52,930 bases of DNA. Origin: Veillonella sp. DNF00869 (GTDB lineage Bacteria > Bacillota > Negativicutes > Veillonellales > Veillonellaceae). Position 1 is the first letter of the stretch; each line of letters starts with the position of its first letter. Below the pieces are notes generated by a model. It was not told where the DNA came from. It was given only the letters and a program-made list of their open reading frames with translations, and made no database searches. Both the position numbers and the translations under genes were made by a program. This document shows positions 25,655 to 35,681 of this stretch, piece after piece. The stretch spans positions 1,744 through 54,673 of the forward strand of contig NZ_KQ960758.1 in the NCBI RefSeq assembly GCF_001553345.1, in the 5' to 3' direction.

Positions 25655-27739
25655 TTATTCTTCACTTTCAGTAAAGAAAACTTGTATGCTTTGTTTTCCA
25701 TCTGCATGGACCGGCTCATTGATATGAACCGTTAATTGTTCTTCCTCTGTTCTACCAACGGAATCTCCATCTTCTACCTGCTTACCAGATGTCAAGATAT
25801 AATCCGCTACACTTAGGATATAGTTCCAAGCTTTCTCTGGATCCCATGGACAATGAAGGAACTCCACATTTAATTGGTTGAACAGTTCCATCCCACTCGT
25901 AGATAAGGAGATGGTGCCATCCTCTTCAAAATCCATATCTACCCATATCATATTCGCCATAGGCAACATATCATCTCGTAAGTTTTCCGTTTCTTCATGG
26001 AATTTATCAGCTTCATATAGCACGCCATTCGTGTACACTGCACTAGCTCCCTCTTGCTCTGTAGCCACTGCAAGTAGCTTGGCTAGCAACATGCCTTCTT
26101 CCAAAGGATTACCCGGACCTTCCACAATGCTAATCGCCACATGGTAAGTATGTCGTGTTCCTATCTCTACAGCAGATTCCCAAAGGTAATTTCTCATGCC
26201 ACCTTGTTCTACCGCCTGTAGTGGCATAGGAAAGGAGAACGGGGCAACTACCACTTTATAGCCATCAATCACTAAGAAATGAGCTTCTTCCATGTCATCT
26301 TCTTCTACTGAATCCACATCCACTGTCGCAATAGCAGCTCGAACTTTCATCCCTTCCGGACTGGTAATCGAATCAATATCCCATCTTGCAAGCAGGTCCT
26401 TCTTAAATCGATTCACATCAAATACTGTATCTTCCAGCAAGACCATCCCCATAAAACCACGTTTACCTATCATAGGTCCCATATCGCCTATACTGTCTAA
26501 GATCCTTTCAGATAAATTCCGCATAGCTTCAAACAAGAGTTGGTTTTCCGCACTTTGTACATCCATGGTATCTACATCCAAACTCATAGTTTTTTCCATG
26601 ATAGATTGAATCAGATAATCTCCAGATCCATGAGAAGCTTCTTTCATTAGCATTAACAATACATTACTAAAAGATGGCCCTAGCAATGTCAACGTTTTCG
26701 TTTCACCGTTAAAGTATAATACTTGTCCTACTGTACCAGATTTGGTTGGATTAAAGTCAAGGTATAACCTAGATGCACTTTCCCCTTCACCAGTCGCCGC
26801 AAATAAGCATAGATCCCAGCTAGCAGGGGTAGCACGCACTTGTGATGGTCTATCCACAGAACCCTGAATATCCTGTTTTCTTGTACTAAGTCCCTCCCGA
26901 TCAAATGTTAACATTTGACGAGCCGACAACAAATAAAATTGTTTATTATCATGGATAAATAATGGAAATGTTACATGTAAAGAAGTATATTTTTTTTGGT
27001 ATGTTCCATTTTCCACATTCAGCAAGAAACTAAGCCCTTCTGGTGTCTTAGGATATCGTTTTAATAGGTGCATCCATTCTTGCGGTGATATCCCTTTCCA
27101 TTCACCTTGAATGACGTTCCATACATCGGGAACTAACCCACGATATACGCGAGATATATCTGACATATACCGTTCATGAATGGTCAGCCCTGAATCGATG
27201 ACATCAATGGTAGCACCTACCCCTAAGTCACTCCTACGAAGATAGGTATTGATGACTTCCACCGCTAACTCTTTATCTGCTACATAATACACAAATCTTG
27301 CCATTCCTTTAGGAATATCGATACATGTTGTACTTACAATACTATTTTCTTCCAATGCCGCTGTAATTTTAGCATCCAATCGTTTGAATTTTTTTGTATC
27401 CCCTAAAGAAGCATCCAGCATCACATGTACATGATGCAAATTGCCTAATTCTGCAATGACCTTTCCATTTTGATACAACTTCGCACCATAAGGAATCCCT
27501 AATTCATCCAAGGAGATAAGCATTTCCTCTACTAACTCAGAACCTTCATCCATAGAAAACCGAACTACACAATGGTCAATTTCACCATTCTCTTTATACA
27601 CCGATTCCCCCTCATGAACCTCTCCTACATCCGCCAACTTATGTTCTATCAATATTTCTAAAGAACCTCGACAAGATTCATCAAATTGAGCTGGAATATA
27701 TAGTTCATATTGCATCCGTTTCTTATTGTCTGCTGTCAT
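25655..27739 (-). CDS. Multidomain protein with SMI1/KNR4 (SUKH)-like and DUF4261-like domains
   Basis: 694 residues from the ATG at 27739; a TTG 30 nt upstream lacks an SD. The N-terminal ~100 residues and a second ~100-residue repeat-like region (both ferredoxin-like in pattern) are unassigned. A SUKH-like domain follows (~residues 190-370: QGEWKGISPQEWMHLLKRYP, then PASWDLCLFAATGEG and RLYLDFNPTKSGTVGQV). The C-terminal ~270 residues resemble DUF4261 (GMVLLEDTVFD ... ASAVYTNGVLYEADKF). SUKH domains occur in toxin-immunity proteins, but no toxin partner is visible here. The role is unknown. It is monocistronic with its own terminator. Confidence 0.65.
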   Translation of the reverse strand: MTADNKKRMQYELYIPAQFDESCRGSLEILIEHKLADVGEVHEGESVYKENGEIDHCVVRFSMDEGSELVEEMLISLDELGIPYGAKLYQNGKVIAELGNLHHVHVMLDASLGDTKKFKRLDAKITAALEENSIVSTTCIDIPKGMARFVYYVADKELAVEVINTYLRRSDLGVGATIDVIDSGLTIHERYMSDISRVYRGLVPDVWNVIQGEWKGISPQEWMHLLKRYPKTPEGLSFLLNVENGTYQKKYTSLHVTFPLFIHDNKQFYLLSARQMLTFDREGLSTRKQDIQGSVDRPSQVRATPASWDLCLFAATGEGESASRLYLDFNPTKSGTVGQVLYFNGETKTLTLLGPSFSNVLLMLMKEASHGSGDYLIQSIMEKTMSLDVDTMDVQSAENQLLFEAMRNLSERILDSIGDMGPMIGKRGFMGMVLLEDTVFDVNRFKKDLLARWDIDSITSPEGMKVRAAIATVDVDSVEEDDMEEAHFLVIDGYKVVVAPFSFPMPLQAVEQGGMRNYLWESAVEIGTRHTYHVAISIVEGPGNPLEEGMLLAKLLAVATEQEGASAVYTNGVLYEADKFHEETENLRDDMLPMANMIWVDMDFEEDGTISLSTSGMELFNQLNVEFLHCPWDPEKAWNYILSVADYILTSGKQVEDGDSVGRTEEEQLTVHINEPVHADGKQSIQVFFTESEE

Positions 27740-27817
27740 ATCTCTTAGATCTCCACTTTCAATCACCAATACTTACTACCAGTACAACTCATGTGGTGTC
27801 GCTCTGTTACAATTCAC

Positions 27818-28042
27818 TCACTCCAAGAGAGTCACAGAAATCGGTAGAGATTGTAAAATTTCTTTTGCCAATTCACGTGTTGATTCTGTAGTACGAACCA
27901 TACACAATCCCTCCGCATTCACCGTTGTCATGACCCCTACGTATTCATAGCCTTCTAAAATCCGATTCACATAATTTGTATATGTCCGTTCAATTTGAAA
28001 GTACACATACTCTGGATCATACACAATCTCTTGTTCTTGCAT
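27818..28042 (-). CDS. DUF4911-like small protein
   Basis: 74 residues, resembling the DUF4911 proteins often found beside U32 peptidases in Firmicutes (VYFQIERTYTNYVNRILEGY, then AEGLCMVRTTES). It appears to be a small alpha/beta fold with no membrane span or catalytic motif. SD GGGAGGG precedes the ATG. It lies 27 bp downstream of the U32 gene and is probably the last gene of the mltG-trmR-U32 operon. Confidence 0.6.
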   Translation of the reverse strand: MQEQEIVYDPEYVYFQIERTYTNYVNRILEGYEYVGVMTTVNAEGLCMVRTTESTRELAKEILQSLPISVTLLE

Positions 28043-28069
28043 CTTGGCCCTCCCCTATGTCGTAAGGAA

Positions 28070-29302
28070 TTATTTTTGTTTCGTTTCACGACGCATCATG
28101 GAGTATTCCTCCAATGGCGTATCAATGTACAAACGCAATTTCATTTGTGCATGTTTTGCCACATCAATGTCATTGCCATCTTCATCGGTGATACGTGTAA
28201 TCACATGTTTCACCAATGGTCCATGAGGTTGGCAAAACTCTACTTCTTCCCCTACTTTAAAGTTGTTACGTTGTTCCATGTAGGCATAGCCTTCTTCTGC
28301 ATTGTACCCTTCTACTAATCCAATGAAATCATGGGTTTGCGTATTGGAAGATTTACCATAGTTTTGCGCTTCTTCCCCTGGTTTTTCCATGGCAAAAGCC
28401 TCTGTGTATGGACGGTGAGAAATTTTTTCTAATTCTGCATACCATTCATCACGTACATACCAGTCATCTCCTTCTTCTAGGAATTTATCGATGGCTTCAC
28501 GGTATACTTTGGATACAGTAGCTGCATAGTGTACAGACTTCATGCGACCTTCAATTTTTAAACTATCTACACCCGCTTTATAGAGCTCAGGAATATATTT
28601 TAATAGACATAAATCTTTAGAGTTAAAGATATATGTACCATGTTCATCTTCTTCAATTGGATAGTATTCGCCAGGGCGGTTTTCTTCTACTAAATTATAT
28701 TTCCAACGGCATGCTTGCGTGCAAGCCCCACGATTTGCATCACGATTTGTCATGTAATTACTCAACAAACAACGACCAGAGTAGGAAATACACATAGCTC
28801 CATGTACGAAGGCTTCAATTTCTACATCTGCTTTCTCACGCATGGTTTTGATATCTTCAATGCTGACTTCACGAGCTACTACTACACGAGCAGCCCCTTG
28901 TTCTTTCCAGAACTCTGTAGTCAAATAGTTCGTGGTATTTGCTTGTGTACTCACATGCAATTCTAAGCCTGGAGCCACACGCTTTGCCAACAAGAAAATA
29001 CCCAAGTCCGCTACGATAATTGCATCAACCTTGATACTTTCCAAAAATTGTAAATACTCTTCTAAGCCAGTTAAGTCTTCATTATGCGGAATAATGTTAC
29101 AAGTGACATAGATTTTTTTACCATGGCTGTGTACAAATTCTACAGCCTCTTTCAATTGATCATTGTCAAAGTTAGAGCTAGCTGCGCGTAAGCCAAAGGC
29201 ACGACCTGCACAATATACAGCATCCGCACCGTAGCGAATGGCCATTTTCAATTTATCCATATTACCAGCTGGCGCTAGTAATTCCATATGTCGTTTCTTC
29301 AT
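28070..29302 (-). CDS. trhP: U32-family protein, probable tRNA U34 hydroxylation protein
   Basis: 410 residues. It starts with MELLAPAGNMDKLKMAIRYGADAVY and carries the U32 signature EAFVHGAMCISYSGRCLLSN, then NRGACTQACRWKY, whose cysteines fit an iron-sulfur cluster. Members of this branch (YrrO/YegQ) form 5-hydroxyuridine at tRNA position 34 from prephenate and are named TrhP; the peptidase label is historic. The next upstream gene encodes the methyltransferase TrmR, which acts on the same base, matching the Bacillus yrrM-yrrN-yrrO order. Only one U32 gene is present here, against two in Bacillus. Confidence 0.82.
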   Translation of the reverse strand: MKKRHMELLAPAGNMDKLKMAIRYGADAVYCAGRAFGLRAASSNFDNDQLKEAVEFVHSHGKKIYVTCNIIPHNEDLTGLEEYLQFLESIKVDAIIVADLGIFLLAKRVAPGLELHVSTQANTTNYLTTEFWKEQGAARVVVAREVSIEDIKTMREKADVEIEAFVHGAMCISYSGRCLLSNYMTNRDANRGACTQACRWKYNLVEENRPGEYYPIEEDEHGTYIFNSKDLCLLKYIPELYKAGVDSLKIEGRMKSVHYAATVSKVYREAIDKFLEEGDDWYVRDEWYAELEKISHRPYTEAFAMEKPGEEAQNYGKSSNTQTHDFIGLVEGYNAEEGYAYMEQRNNFKVGEEVEFCQPHGPLVKHVITRITDEDGNDIDVAKHAQMKLRLYIDTPLEEYSMMRRETKQK

Positions 29303-29305
29303 AAT

Positions 29306-29902
29306 CTATCCTTTCCATATACTGACACTCATGCCATCTCCCATAGGGTAAATGGTGGTGTTGTAGTGTTCTTTTTGTTCTACATAATTTAAGTAATCTT
29401 GCAAGCGTTTCACAATGGTTTTAAAGCGGCGTGGTGGTTCTTTGTCTCCCCGCACATATCCACGGAACAGTACATTATCTGCTAGCACTACGGCATTTTC
29501 GGCTAGTTTCGGTTCAATCAGCTCCAGTTGCTTTAAGTACTGCCCTTTCGGACCATCTAAAAATACCAAGTCAAATGGACCTTCCACTGTATCTAGTAAC
29601 TCAGTGGCATCGCCTTTCAGCAATGTGATTTTCTCTGCATAGTCTGATTGTGAAATGAAATGGGTCGCCATACCATGACGCACATCATCTAATTCTATGG
29701 TGATGAGCTGACCTTCTTTATCCATATGTTTTGCCAATAACAAGGAAGAATACCCGATAGCAGTGCCCACTTCTAAGACACGTTTTGGCTTATATAAACT
29801 GATTAAGTCTTCAAAGAGTTCTACTTCTGACTCTCGTAAAATTGGCACATCATGCAAAAGCGCATAAATACGTTGTTCATTTAAAATATCTTTAATTTTC
29901 AT
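29306..29902 (-). CDS. trmR: tRNA 5-hydroxyuridine methyltransferase (YrrM/TrmR)
   Basis: 198 residues, the usual length of the class I O-methyltransferase 3 family. SAM-binding motif VLEVGTAIGYSSLLLA (~39-54), LITIELDD, and metal/catalytic region DLVFLDGPKGQY. TrmR methylates 5-hydroxyuridine at tRNA position 34 to 5-methoxyuridine. It lies between mltG, which overlaps it by 11 nt, and the U32 hydroxylation gene, 3 bp downstream, exactly the Bacillus yrrL-yrrM-yrrN/O order. That context decides TrmR over a small-molecule O-methyltransferase. Confidence 0.85.
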   Translation of the reverse strand: MKIKDILNEQRIYALLHDVPILRESEVELFEDLISLYKPKRVLEVGTAIGYSSLLLAKHMDKEGQLITIELDDVRHGMATHFISQSDYAEKITLLKGDATELLDTVEGPFDLVFLDGPKGQYLKQLELIEPKLAENAVVLADNVLFRGYVRGDKEPPRRFKTIVKRLQDYLNYVEQKEHYNTTIYPMGDGMSVSIWKG

Positions 29903-30899
29903 AAATTTGATCCACTATTTTCAAATGTTCATCATAGGTTTTCGTAAAATGATGATGTCCTTCTTTGTCAGCTACAAAGAATAAATACTCCGTTGGTGGC
30001 GCATACAAAACTGCCTCCATGGATTTGATGCCTGGGTTTGCAATAGGTCCTGGTGGCAACCCTTTATGAAGGTATGTATTGTACGGACTTTCCAATTTTG
30101 TATCCTCAATACTAATCAAGGGCTTAGGATACCCTAAAATATATTGAATACTAGCACATGATTCTAAGGGCATGCCAGTTTTTAAGCGTTGACGAAAAAC
30201 TGCGGCAATGATCGGTCTATCTTCATCAAACTTCGCTTCTTTTTCCACCAAGGATGCTAAGGTAATAAATTCAAATATAGTCATTCCTTGCGCTTCAATA
30301 TCTTGGCGCATTTTTGGTGTTAATTGGCGATTCATTTCGTCCGCCATGATGGCCATCACATCTTCTGCTTTGCTACCTACAGGAATTTCATAGGTGCTAG
30401 GGAATAGAAATCCTTCCACCCGATAGGTAACAGGCTTCGTTCCCACCATATACTCATAAGGTGTATAGGTCTTTCCTTTTTCCATGAATGCATACTGCGT
30501 ATCGATGCCTTGTTCTTCAATGCGTTTGCCAATTTCACCAATGGTAAATCCTTCTGGAATGGTCAATTTCACCGTTTGTAATCTACCTTGTTGGAGCAAG
30601 CCAATAATCTCACTTAAACTAGAATGGTGTGGAATCTGATAATATCCATGTTGTAACTTATCCATGGTTCCCGTTAAGCGTAGAGCACCACGGAACACAG
30701 CAGGTGACGTGATCAGTCCTCTTTCATAGAGTACATCCCCAATCTGTGCACCAGTTTGATTTTCACTGATAACAACTGTTTCTACATCTTCCTTTGAACC
30801 ACCAGTCCAAGGAATATAATATATACCTGCTAAGATTCCAAGCAAAATTACGATTAGAATTGCTACACATCTATAGATATAGTTTGCATATTGTTTCAT
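29892..30899 (-). CDS. mltG: Endolytic murein transglycosylase MltG
   Basis: 335 residues from the ATG at 30899, chosen because AAGGAG lies 7 nt upstream; a TTG further up would overlap that SD. One N-terminal membrane helix (~8-30), a LysM-like region (ISENQTGAQIGDVLYERGLI), then the YceG domain with catalytic Glu in SLVEKEA and the ESCASIQYILG and YNTYLHKGLPPGPIANPG motifs. It cuts nascent glycan strands at the inner membrane and limits their length. First gene of the mltG-trmR-U32 unit, with its own promoter at 30928-30957. Confidence 0.93.
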   Translation of the reverse strand: MKQYANYIYRCVAILIVILLGILAGIYYIPWTGGSKEDVETVVISENQTGAQIGDVLYERGLITSPAVFRGALRLTGTMDKLQHGYYQIPHHSSLSEIIGLLQQGRLQTVKLTIPEGFTIGEIGKRIEEQGIDTQYAFMEKGKTYTPYEYMVGTKPVTYRVEGFLFPSTYEIPVGSKAEDVMAIMADEMNRQLTPKMRQDIEAQGMTIFEFITLASLVEKEAKFDEDRPIIAAVFRQRLKTGMPLESCASIQYILGYPKPLISIEDTKLESPYNTYLHKGLPPGPIANPGIKSMEAVLYAPPTEYLFFVADKEGHHHFTKTYDEHLKIVDQIYEN

Positions 30900-30927
30900 A
30901 GCACACTCCTTTTTCAACGAATACTAT

Positions 30928-30957
30928 ATTATACCATTTTAGCAGTATATATAGCAA
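30928..30957 (-). promoter_or_regulatory. Promoter of mltG operon
   Basis: Minus-strand TTGCTA (30957-30952), 18-bp spacer, TATAAT (30933-30928), about 25 nt before the mltG start region. A terminator lies upstream (31083-31121), so this promoter is needed. Confidence 0.6.
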
Positions 30958-31082
30958 TTTTTCTATATAGTATAGGTCAATCTATCATCGATACACTCAC
31001 CTAGACCATATATCGTAACGCCTTTAGGTACAATACTTTTTCACCTAGCATGTATGTAATCCATCTTCTCTTATACAGAAAA

Positions 31083-31121
31083 GGCTGTAACCATACTGTC
31101 TTTCGACAGTCTGTTACAGCC
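31083..31121 (-). terminator. Terminator after DUF1292 gene
   Basis: Minus-strand hairpin GGCTGTAAC...GTTACAGCC with inner ACTGTC-gaaa-GACAGT, followed by TTTTC. It ends the alaS-ireB-ruvX-DUF1292 transcript 12 bp after the last stop. Confidence 0.85.
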
Positions 31122-31132
31122 TTGACTAACGA

Positions 31133-31405
31133 TTAGTCCATTTCTTCGTATAATTTAATGACTGCATCGAATTCTTCATCAGTAGGAGCTACGTAAACTT
31201 GTTCTCCTTCTTCTTCATCAATGCGCGCAATAATCACTTCTGGTTCATCATGTTCAGTGTCTTCTTCTGGAGGAAGAGATACTAAAATCGCAAATGCTTT
31301 TCCATCATGTTGAATTAGCATTTCTTCTTCATAATACATTTCTTCTCCATTTTCGTCTTCAATGACAATCACAGATACTTCACCTTCATAACCTTGTTCG
31401 ATCAT
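31133..31405 (-). CDS. DUF1292 protein (YrzB-like)
   Basis: 90 residues, very acidic (long runs of Glu/Asp), with the DUF1292 pattern SVIVIEDENGEEMYYEEEML, then DGKAFAILVSL and EEFDAVIKLYEE. Function unknown in the family. It lies 10 bp downstream of ruvX with SD GGAGG, at the end of the conserved alaS-ireB-ruvX-yrzB order. Confidence 0.85.
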   Translation of the reverse strand: MIEQGYEGEVSVIVIEDENGEEMYYEEEMLIQHDGKAFAILVSLPPEEDTEHDEPEVIIARIDEEEGEQVYVAPTDEEFDAVIKLYEEMD

Positions 31406-31415
31406 GGTAACCTCC

Positions 31416-31826
31416 TTATGAACGACTATCTAAATAGCCTTGTAAAATGACAACTGCTGCCATTTTATCAATGACTTCTTTCCGTTTTTTACGACTTACA
31501 TCAGCGGCAATTAAAGATTTTTCTGCCATCACTGTAGATAGACGTTCATCCCAAAATACAACTGGCGTGGAGATGACTTCTTGCATCTTTTCCACAAAGG
31601 CTTCCGTTTTTTCAGCCCGGTCTCCTTTGGTGCCATTCATATTTTTGGGCATGCCTACCACAATAGTGTCTACCTCGTATTCACGGATTAACTCCGCAAT
31701 GCGCTGAAAGTCTTTTTCATGAGATGTGCGACGAATAGTTTCGATGCCTTGCGCTGTAATATACAGCGCATCACTGCATGCTACGCCTATGGTCCGACTT
31801 CCCACATCTAGTGCCATAATTCGCAT
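31416..31826 (-). CDS. ruvX: Holliday-junction resolvase-like RuvX (YqgF)
   Basis: 136 residues, full length for the family. It starts [19 protein letters not shown] (RNase H-like first Asp) and has [13 protein letters not shown], then [15 protein letters not shown] and [14 protein letters not shown]. It is linked in other bacteria to pre-16S rRNA 5'-end maturation as well as junction cleavage. Its ATG overlaps the ireB stop by one base. Confidence 0.92.
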   Translation of the reverse strand: MRIMALDVGSRTIGVACSDALYITAQGIETIRRTSHEKDFQRIAELIREYEVDTIVVGMPKNMNGTKGDRAEKTEAFVEKMQEVISTPVVFWDERLSTVMAEKSLIAADVSRKKRKEVIDKMAAVVILQGYLDSRS

Positions 31827-32086
31827 TATAATTGTTTCGCTTTCACATATTCTTTCACAAGTTCTTCAATAAGCTCATCTCGTTCGATGCTACGAATATC
31901 ACTACGAGCATTATTATAACTTGTAATATACGTTGGATCTCCAGAAATGAGATATCCTGTGATTTGACTAATTGGGTTATACCCTTTTTCCGCCAAGGCT
32001 TGGAACACATGTTGGAATACTTCTTCTGGTGTTAACGGTGTTGTTTGTACCGGTTTAATCACCATTGTTTTATCTGAAAGATTCAT
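31826..32086 (-). CDS. IreB family protein (DUF965)
   Basis: 86 residues from the ATG at 32086, chosen for SD AAGGAGG; the frame extends 18 nt further up. Typical DUF965 sequence: DKTMVIKP, then [20 protein letters not shown] and [16 protein letters not shown]. In Enterococcus, IreB is a small phosphoprotein target of the IreK kinase affecting cephalosporin tolerance. Here it is the usual linker between alaS and ruvX. Stop and next start overlap (TAATG). Confidence 0.9.
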   Translation of the reverse strand: MNLSDKTMVIKPVQTTPLTPEEVFQHVFQALAEKGYNPISQITGYLISGDPTYITSYNNARSDIRSIERDELIEELVKEYVKAKQL

Positions 32087-32139
32087 ATAATCCCTCCTTA
32101 TCATGAGTTTTCTAGTGAAAATCTCATCTATGAGTAAAC

Positions 32140-34749
32140 TTATCCAACCATGGATTGGATTGCCTCTTTACCTGCTGTTAAGGCTTGGTCCATCGCTGCT
32201 GGATCTTTACCACCAGCTTGTGCCATATCTGGACGGCCACCGCCATTACCACCAGCCGCTTGAGCTGCTACTTTTACGATGTTACCGCAGTGGATACCTT
32301 TGCCAACTACGTCTTTTGTAGCCATGCAAACGAAATTCACTTTATCGCCACCAACTGCACCTAATAATACTACGCCAGAGCCAATTTTATCACGAACCAT
32401 ATCCGCCATGTCACGCAATTCGCCCATATCAGATACTGGTACGGAGGCTACTACTGCTGTTACATCGCCTACTGTAAATTGACCAGCTAAGACACCATCA
32501 AGGTTACCGCTGTTCAATTCTTTTTTCACTTGATCTAGCTCACGTTCTACAGCTTTTGCATGGTCTAATACTTGTTGTACTTTACCTACTACTTCTTGTG
32601 GTTTTCCTTTCACAAGAGAAGCTACTGCTTTTAACGTTTGTTCTTCTTGTTGTGCTAACACAAGTGCTGCTTTACCTGTCACCGCTTCGATACGGCGCAC
32701 CCCAGAACCAATACCACCTTCGGAAGTGATACGGAATTGACCGATGAAACCAGTATTTTCTACGTGAGAACCGCCACACAATTCGATGGAGAATTCTGGC
32801 ACAGATACAACTCGTACTTCGGAACCATATTTTTCACCGAACAACGCCATAGCGCCTTTTGCTTTCGCCGCATCAATGGACATAGTTTCTACTTCCAATG
32901 TAGAAGCACGAAGAATTTGTTCGTTTACCATGTTCGTAATGATTTGTAATTCTTCCACTGTTACTGGAGAGAAATGTGTAAAGTCAAAACGCAAGTAATC
33001 AGGCGTTACTAAGGAACCCGCTTGGTTCACATGCGTGCCCAATACGGAACGCAATGCAGCATGCAATAAATGCGTTGCTGTATGGTTACGAGCCATATGT
33101 TGACGACGTTCTACATCTACTTCAAAAGTGACTTCATCATTCACAGAAATGCTACCTTCTACCACGGTACCTACATGGTAGGTAGTGCCTTCTGGTAATT
33201 TTTTCGCTGTATGCACTTCTACTTTGCCCAATGGACCTACTATGAAACCAGTGTCACCTAATTGTCCGCCTCCTTCTGCGTGGAATGGAGTCGTTTTTAC
33301 GATGATCGTCACATCCTGTCCATCTTCAGCACGTTCAATGGCTTTTGCCCCTTCACCGATTAACAATACTGTGGATGCTGTGGCACTTTCATCGTCAGAA
33401 ATATGTTCGCCAGATAAATGGGTAATATCTGGAGTAGCTACTTTTGCGTCTACGTCTTCACGAGCTTCACGAGCACGAGTACGTTGTTCATTCATAGCAC
33501 TTTCAAAACCAGCTTGGTCGATAGTGAAACCAGCTTCAGAAGCGATTTCTTCTGTCAATTCCCAAGGGAATCCGTAAGTATCATACAATTTGAATACGTC
33601 TTGACCTGGTACTGTCGTAGCACCCTCAGCTTTCAATGTATCCAATAATTGGCTCAACATGTCTAGGCCAGATGCCAATGTTTGGTTAAAACGTTCTTCT
33701 TCGTTCGCCACCACTCGTTTTACGAAGTCTTGTTTCTCCACGATATTCGTGATAGCTCCGCCCAAGATATCTACAACGATATCTACTAATGGTACCAAAA
33801 ATGGTCCTTGAATACCTAATAGACGCCCATGACGAACAGCACGGCGCAATATACGGCGAAGCACATAGCCACGGCCTTCATTAGATGGTAATACACCATC
33901 TGCAATCAATGCCACAATAGCACGAATATGGTCGGCAATAACTTTCAAAGAAACATCTGTATTCGCATCTGTATGATACGTAACACCTGCTTTTTTCGCT
34001 GTAGCCTCAATGATTGGGAAAATCAAATCTGTTTCAAAGTTGCTTTCTTTATTTTGTAGTACAGATGCCAAACGCTCTAAACCAGCGCCAGTATCAATAT
34101 TTTTCTTAGCCAATGGCTCGTAAGTACCTTCTGCAGTGCGGTTGAATTGCGTGAACACAAGGTTCCAAATTTCAAGAAAACGGTCACAATCACAACCTGG
34201 TGCACAGTTTGGATCATCGCAGCCACGCTCTGGTCCTAAGTCGAAGAAAATCTCGCTATCTGGACCACATGGACCTTCGCCAATTTCCCAGAAATTATCT
34301 TCCAAACGGCTGATATGGTCTTCTGGTAAGCCAATTTCATTATGCCAAGTGTCATAGGCTTCTTGATCATCCGGATATACAGTAACATACAATTTTTCTT
34401 TATCTAATTTGATGACTTCTGTTAAGAATTCCCATGCCCAATGGATGGCTTCTTTTTTGAAATAATCGCCAAAAGAGAAGTTACCCAACATTTCAAAGAA
34501 TGTATGGTGACGCGCTGTACGTCCTACGTTTTCAATATCACCTGTACGAATTGACTTTTGGCTCGTCGTAATACGTGTACAAGGTGGCACTAATTTACCC
34601 GTAAAAAATGGTTTCAACGGCGCCATACCAGCCCCGATCAATAACAAAGATGGGTCGTTATCTGGAACAAGAGAATAACTCTCTTGCTTTAAATGTCCTT
34701 TACTTTCAAAAAAATTCAAATACGCTTGGCGTAATTCATTTCCTGTCAT
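32140..34749 (-). CDS. alaS: Alanyl-tRNA synthetase
   Basis: 869 residues from the ATG at 34749, set by SD GGAGGG and the conserved start [19 protein letters not shown]. Class II catalytic core ([29 protein letters not shown]), editing domain with [12 protein letters not shown] and the zinc-site [13 protein letters not shown], and a C-terminal DHHA1 domain ([15 protein letters not shown]). It charges tRNA-Ala and clears Ser/Gly mischarging. First gene of the alaS-ireB-ruvX-DUF1292 operon. No T-box is visible in its short leader. Confidence 0.97.
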   Translation of the reverse strand: MTGNELRQAYLNFFESKGHLKQESYSLVPDNDPSLLLIGAGMAPLKPFFTGKLVPPCTRITTSQKSIRTGDIENVGRTARHHTFFEMLGNFSFGDYFKKEAIHWAWEFLTEVIKLDKEKLYVTVYPDDQEAYDTWHNEIGLPEDHISRLEDNFWEIGEGPCGPDSEIFFDLGPERGCDDPNCAPGCDCDRFLEIWNLVFTQFNRTAEGTYEPLAKKNIDTGAGLERLASVLQNKESNFETDLIFPIIEATAKKAGVTYHTDANTDVSLKVIADHIRAIVALIADGVLPSNEGRGYVLRRILRRAVRHGRLLGIQGPFLVPLVDIVVDILGGAITNIVEKQDFVKRVVANEEERFNQTLASGLDMLSQLLDTLKAEGATTVPGQDVFKLYDTYGFPWELTEEIASEAGFTIDQAGFESAMNEQRTRAREAREDVDAKVATPDITHLSGEHISDDESATASTVLLIGEGAKAIERAEDGQDVTIIVKTTPFHAEGGGQLGDTGFIVGPLGKVEVHTAKKLPEGTTYHVGTVVEGSISVNDEVTFEVDVERRQHMARNHTATHLLHAALRSVLGTHVNQAGSLVTPDYLRFDFTHFSPVTVEELQIITNMVNEQILRASTLEVETMSIDAAKAKGAMALFGEKYGSEVRVVSVPEFSIELCGGSHVENTGFIGQFRITSEGGIGSGVRRIEAVTGKAALVLAQQEEQTLKAVASLVKGKPQEVVGKVQQVLDHAKAVERELDQVKKELNSGNLDGVLAGQFTVGDVTAVVASVPVSDMGELRDMADMVRDKIGSGVVLLGAVGGDKVNFVCMATKDVVGKGIHCGNIVKVAAQAAGGNGGGRPDMAQAGGKDPAAMDQALTAGKEAIQSMVG

Positions 34750-34780
34750 GGTTTCCCTCCTAAAATTGTCTATTGCCTTT

Positions 34781-34786
34781 ATTATA
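34781..34786 (-). promoter_or_regulatory. -10 element of alaS promoter
   Basis: TGG-TATAAT extended -10, about 30 nt before the alaS start. No good -35. Confidence 0.55.
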
Positions 34787-34876
34787 CCACAGATTTTGAT
34801 GAAAGTATGCATTTAGGTGAGGTCATTGACTTATATAGGATGATGATACTTTCCATACTAATTTTATATTTTAGAG

Positions 34877-35680
34877 CTACCTACACTTCACCAAATTCAC
34901 TAAGAATGTCACCACATAGAGTCCAATAGCTGTCAGCACAATGGTCCCCCCTGGTGCAAAGTCCAACCAAAAGGCGCTGCACAGTCCGCCGATGACGGAT
35001 ATTACGGAATAGACGGTAGCAACACCCCAGGTTTCTTTGAAGCCCCGTTTCCATAAATGAGCAGATGCAACAGGAACTATCATCAACGCACTGATCAATA
35101 GAATCCCTACTACGGTCATCCCCATCACAACTACAAGGGCTGTTAAGATGGCAAAAATCATATTCACACGATTCACATTGATACCTACAGTGCGAGCAAT
35201 TTCCTCGTCAAAGGAGGTAAGCATTAAGGAGTGATATACAAATTTCATGATAATACCCACTACGACAGCTACCGCACCGATACCATAAATATCCGTCATG
35301 GTTACCGTCAAGATACTACCAAATAAAAAGTTCAATAGTCCAGTGCTAGGCATTTTTACCATTGTAGAAAATACGATAGCCAGCGCTAAGCCTGCATAAA
35401 AGAATAATGCCATTATCATATCTGCATATTGTTTTTGGTAGCGACGCACGAGTTCTATACCCATAGCGGAAAGTACGGTCAATATAACAGCACCTAATGG
35501 AGGGTATACTTTCAGTAAGGATGCCCCCGTCACACCAGCAAAGGCAATATGTCCTAATCCATCGCCGAGCATGGATTGCCGTTTAATGACAATGAACATA
35601 CCAATTAGGGGGCACATGAGAGCCACGATGAGGCCCGCTAAAAAGGCACGTTGCATAAATGTATAGGATAAAATATCCAT
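34877..35680 (-). CDS. Metal ABC transporter permease (ZnuB/MntB family)
   Basis: 267 residues with about eight membrane helices in the ABC-3 family pattern (QRAFLAGLIVALMCPLIGMF, VIKRQSMLGDGLGHIAFAGV, then VGILLISALMIVPVASA). It imports zinc or manganese with the ATPase encoded just upstream (gap 1 bp). No substrate-binding protein lies in this operon, so it must be encoded elsewhere. The metal cannot be told from sequence. Followed by 127 bp without a clear terminator. Confidence 0.85.
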   Translation of the reverse strand: MDILSYTFMQRAFLAGLIVALMCPLIGMFIVIKRQSMLGDGLGHIAFAGVTGASLLKVYPPLGAVILTVLSAMGIELVRRYQKQYADMIMALFFYAGLALAIVFSTMVKMPSTGLLNFLFGSILTVTMTDIYGIGAVAVVVGIIMKFVYHSLMLTSFDEEIARTVGINVNRVNMIFAILTALVVVMGMTVVGILLISALMIVPVASAHLWKRGFKETWGVATVYSVISVIGGLCSAFWLDFAPGGTIVLTAIGLYVVTFLVNLVKCR

Positions 35681-35681
35681 C

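Noticed and set aside
25136..25735. ORFs on both strands across the tRNA cluster
   Set aside because: They translate tRNA genes and the terminator region.
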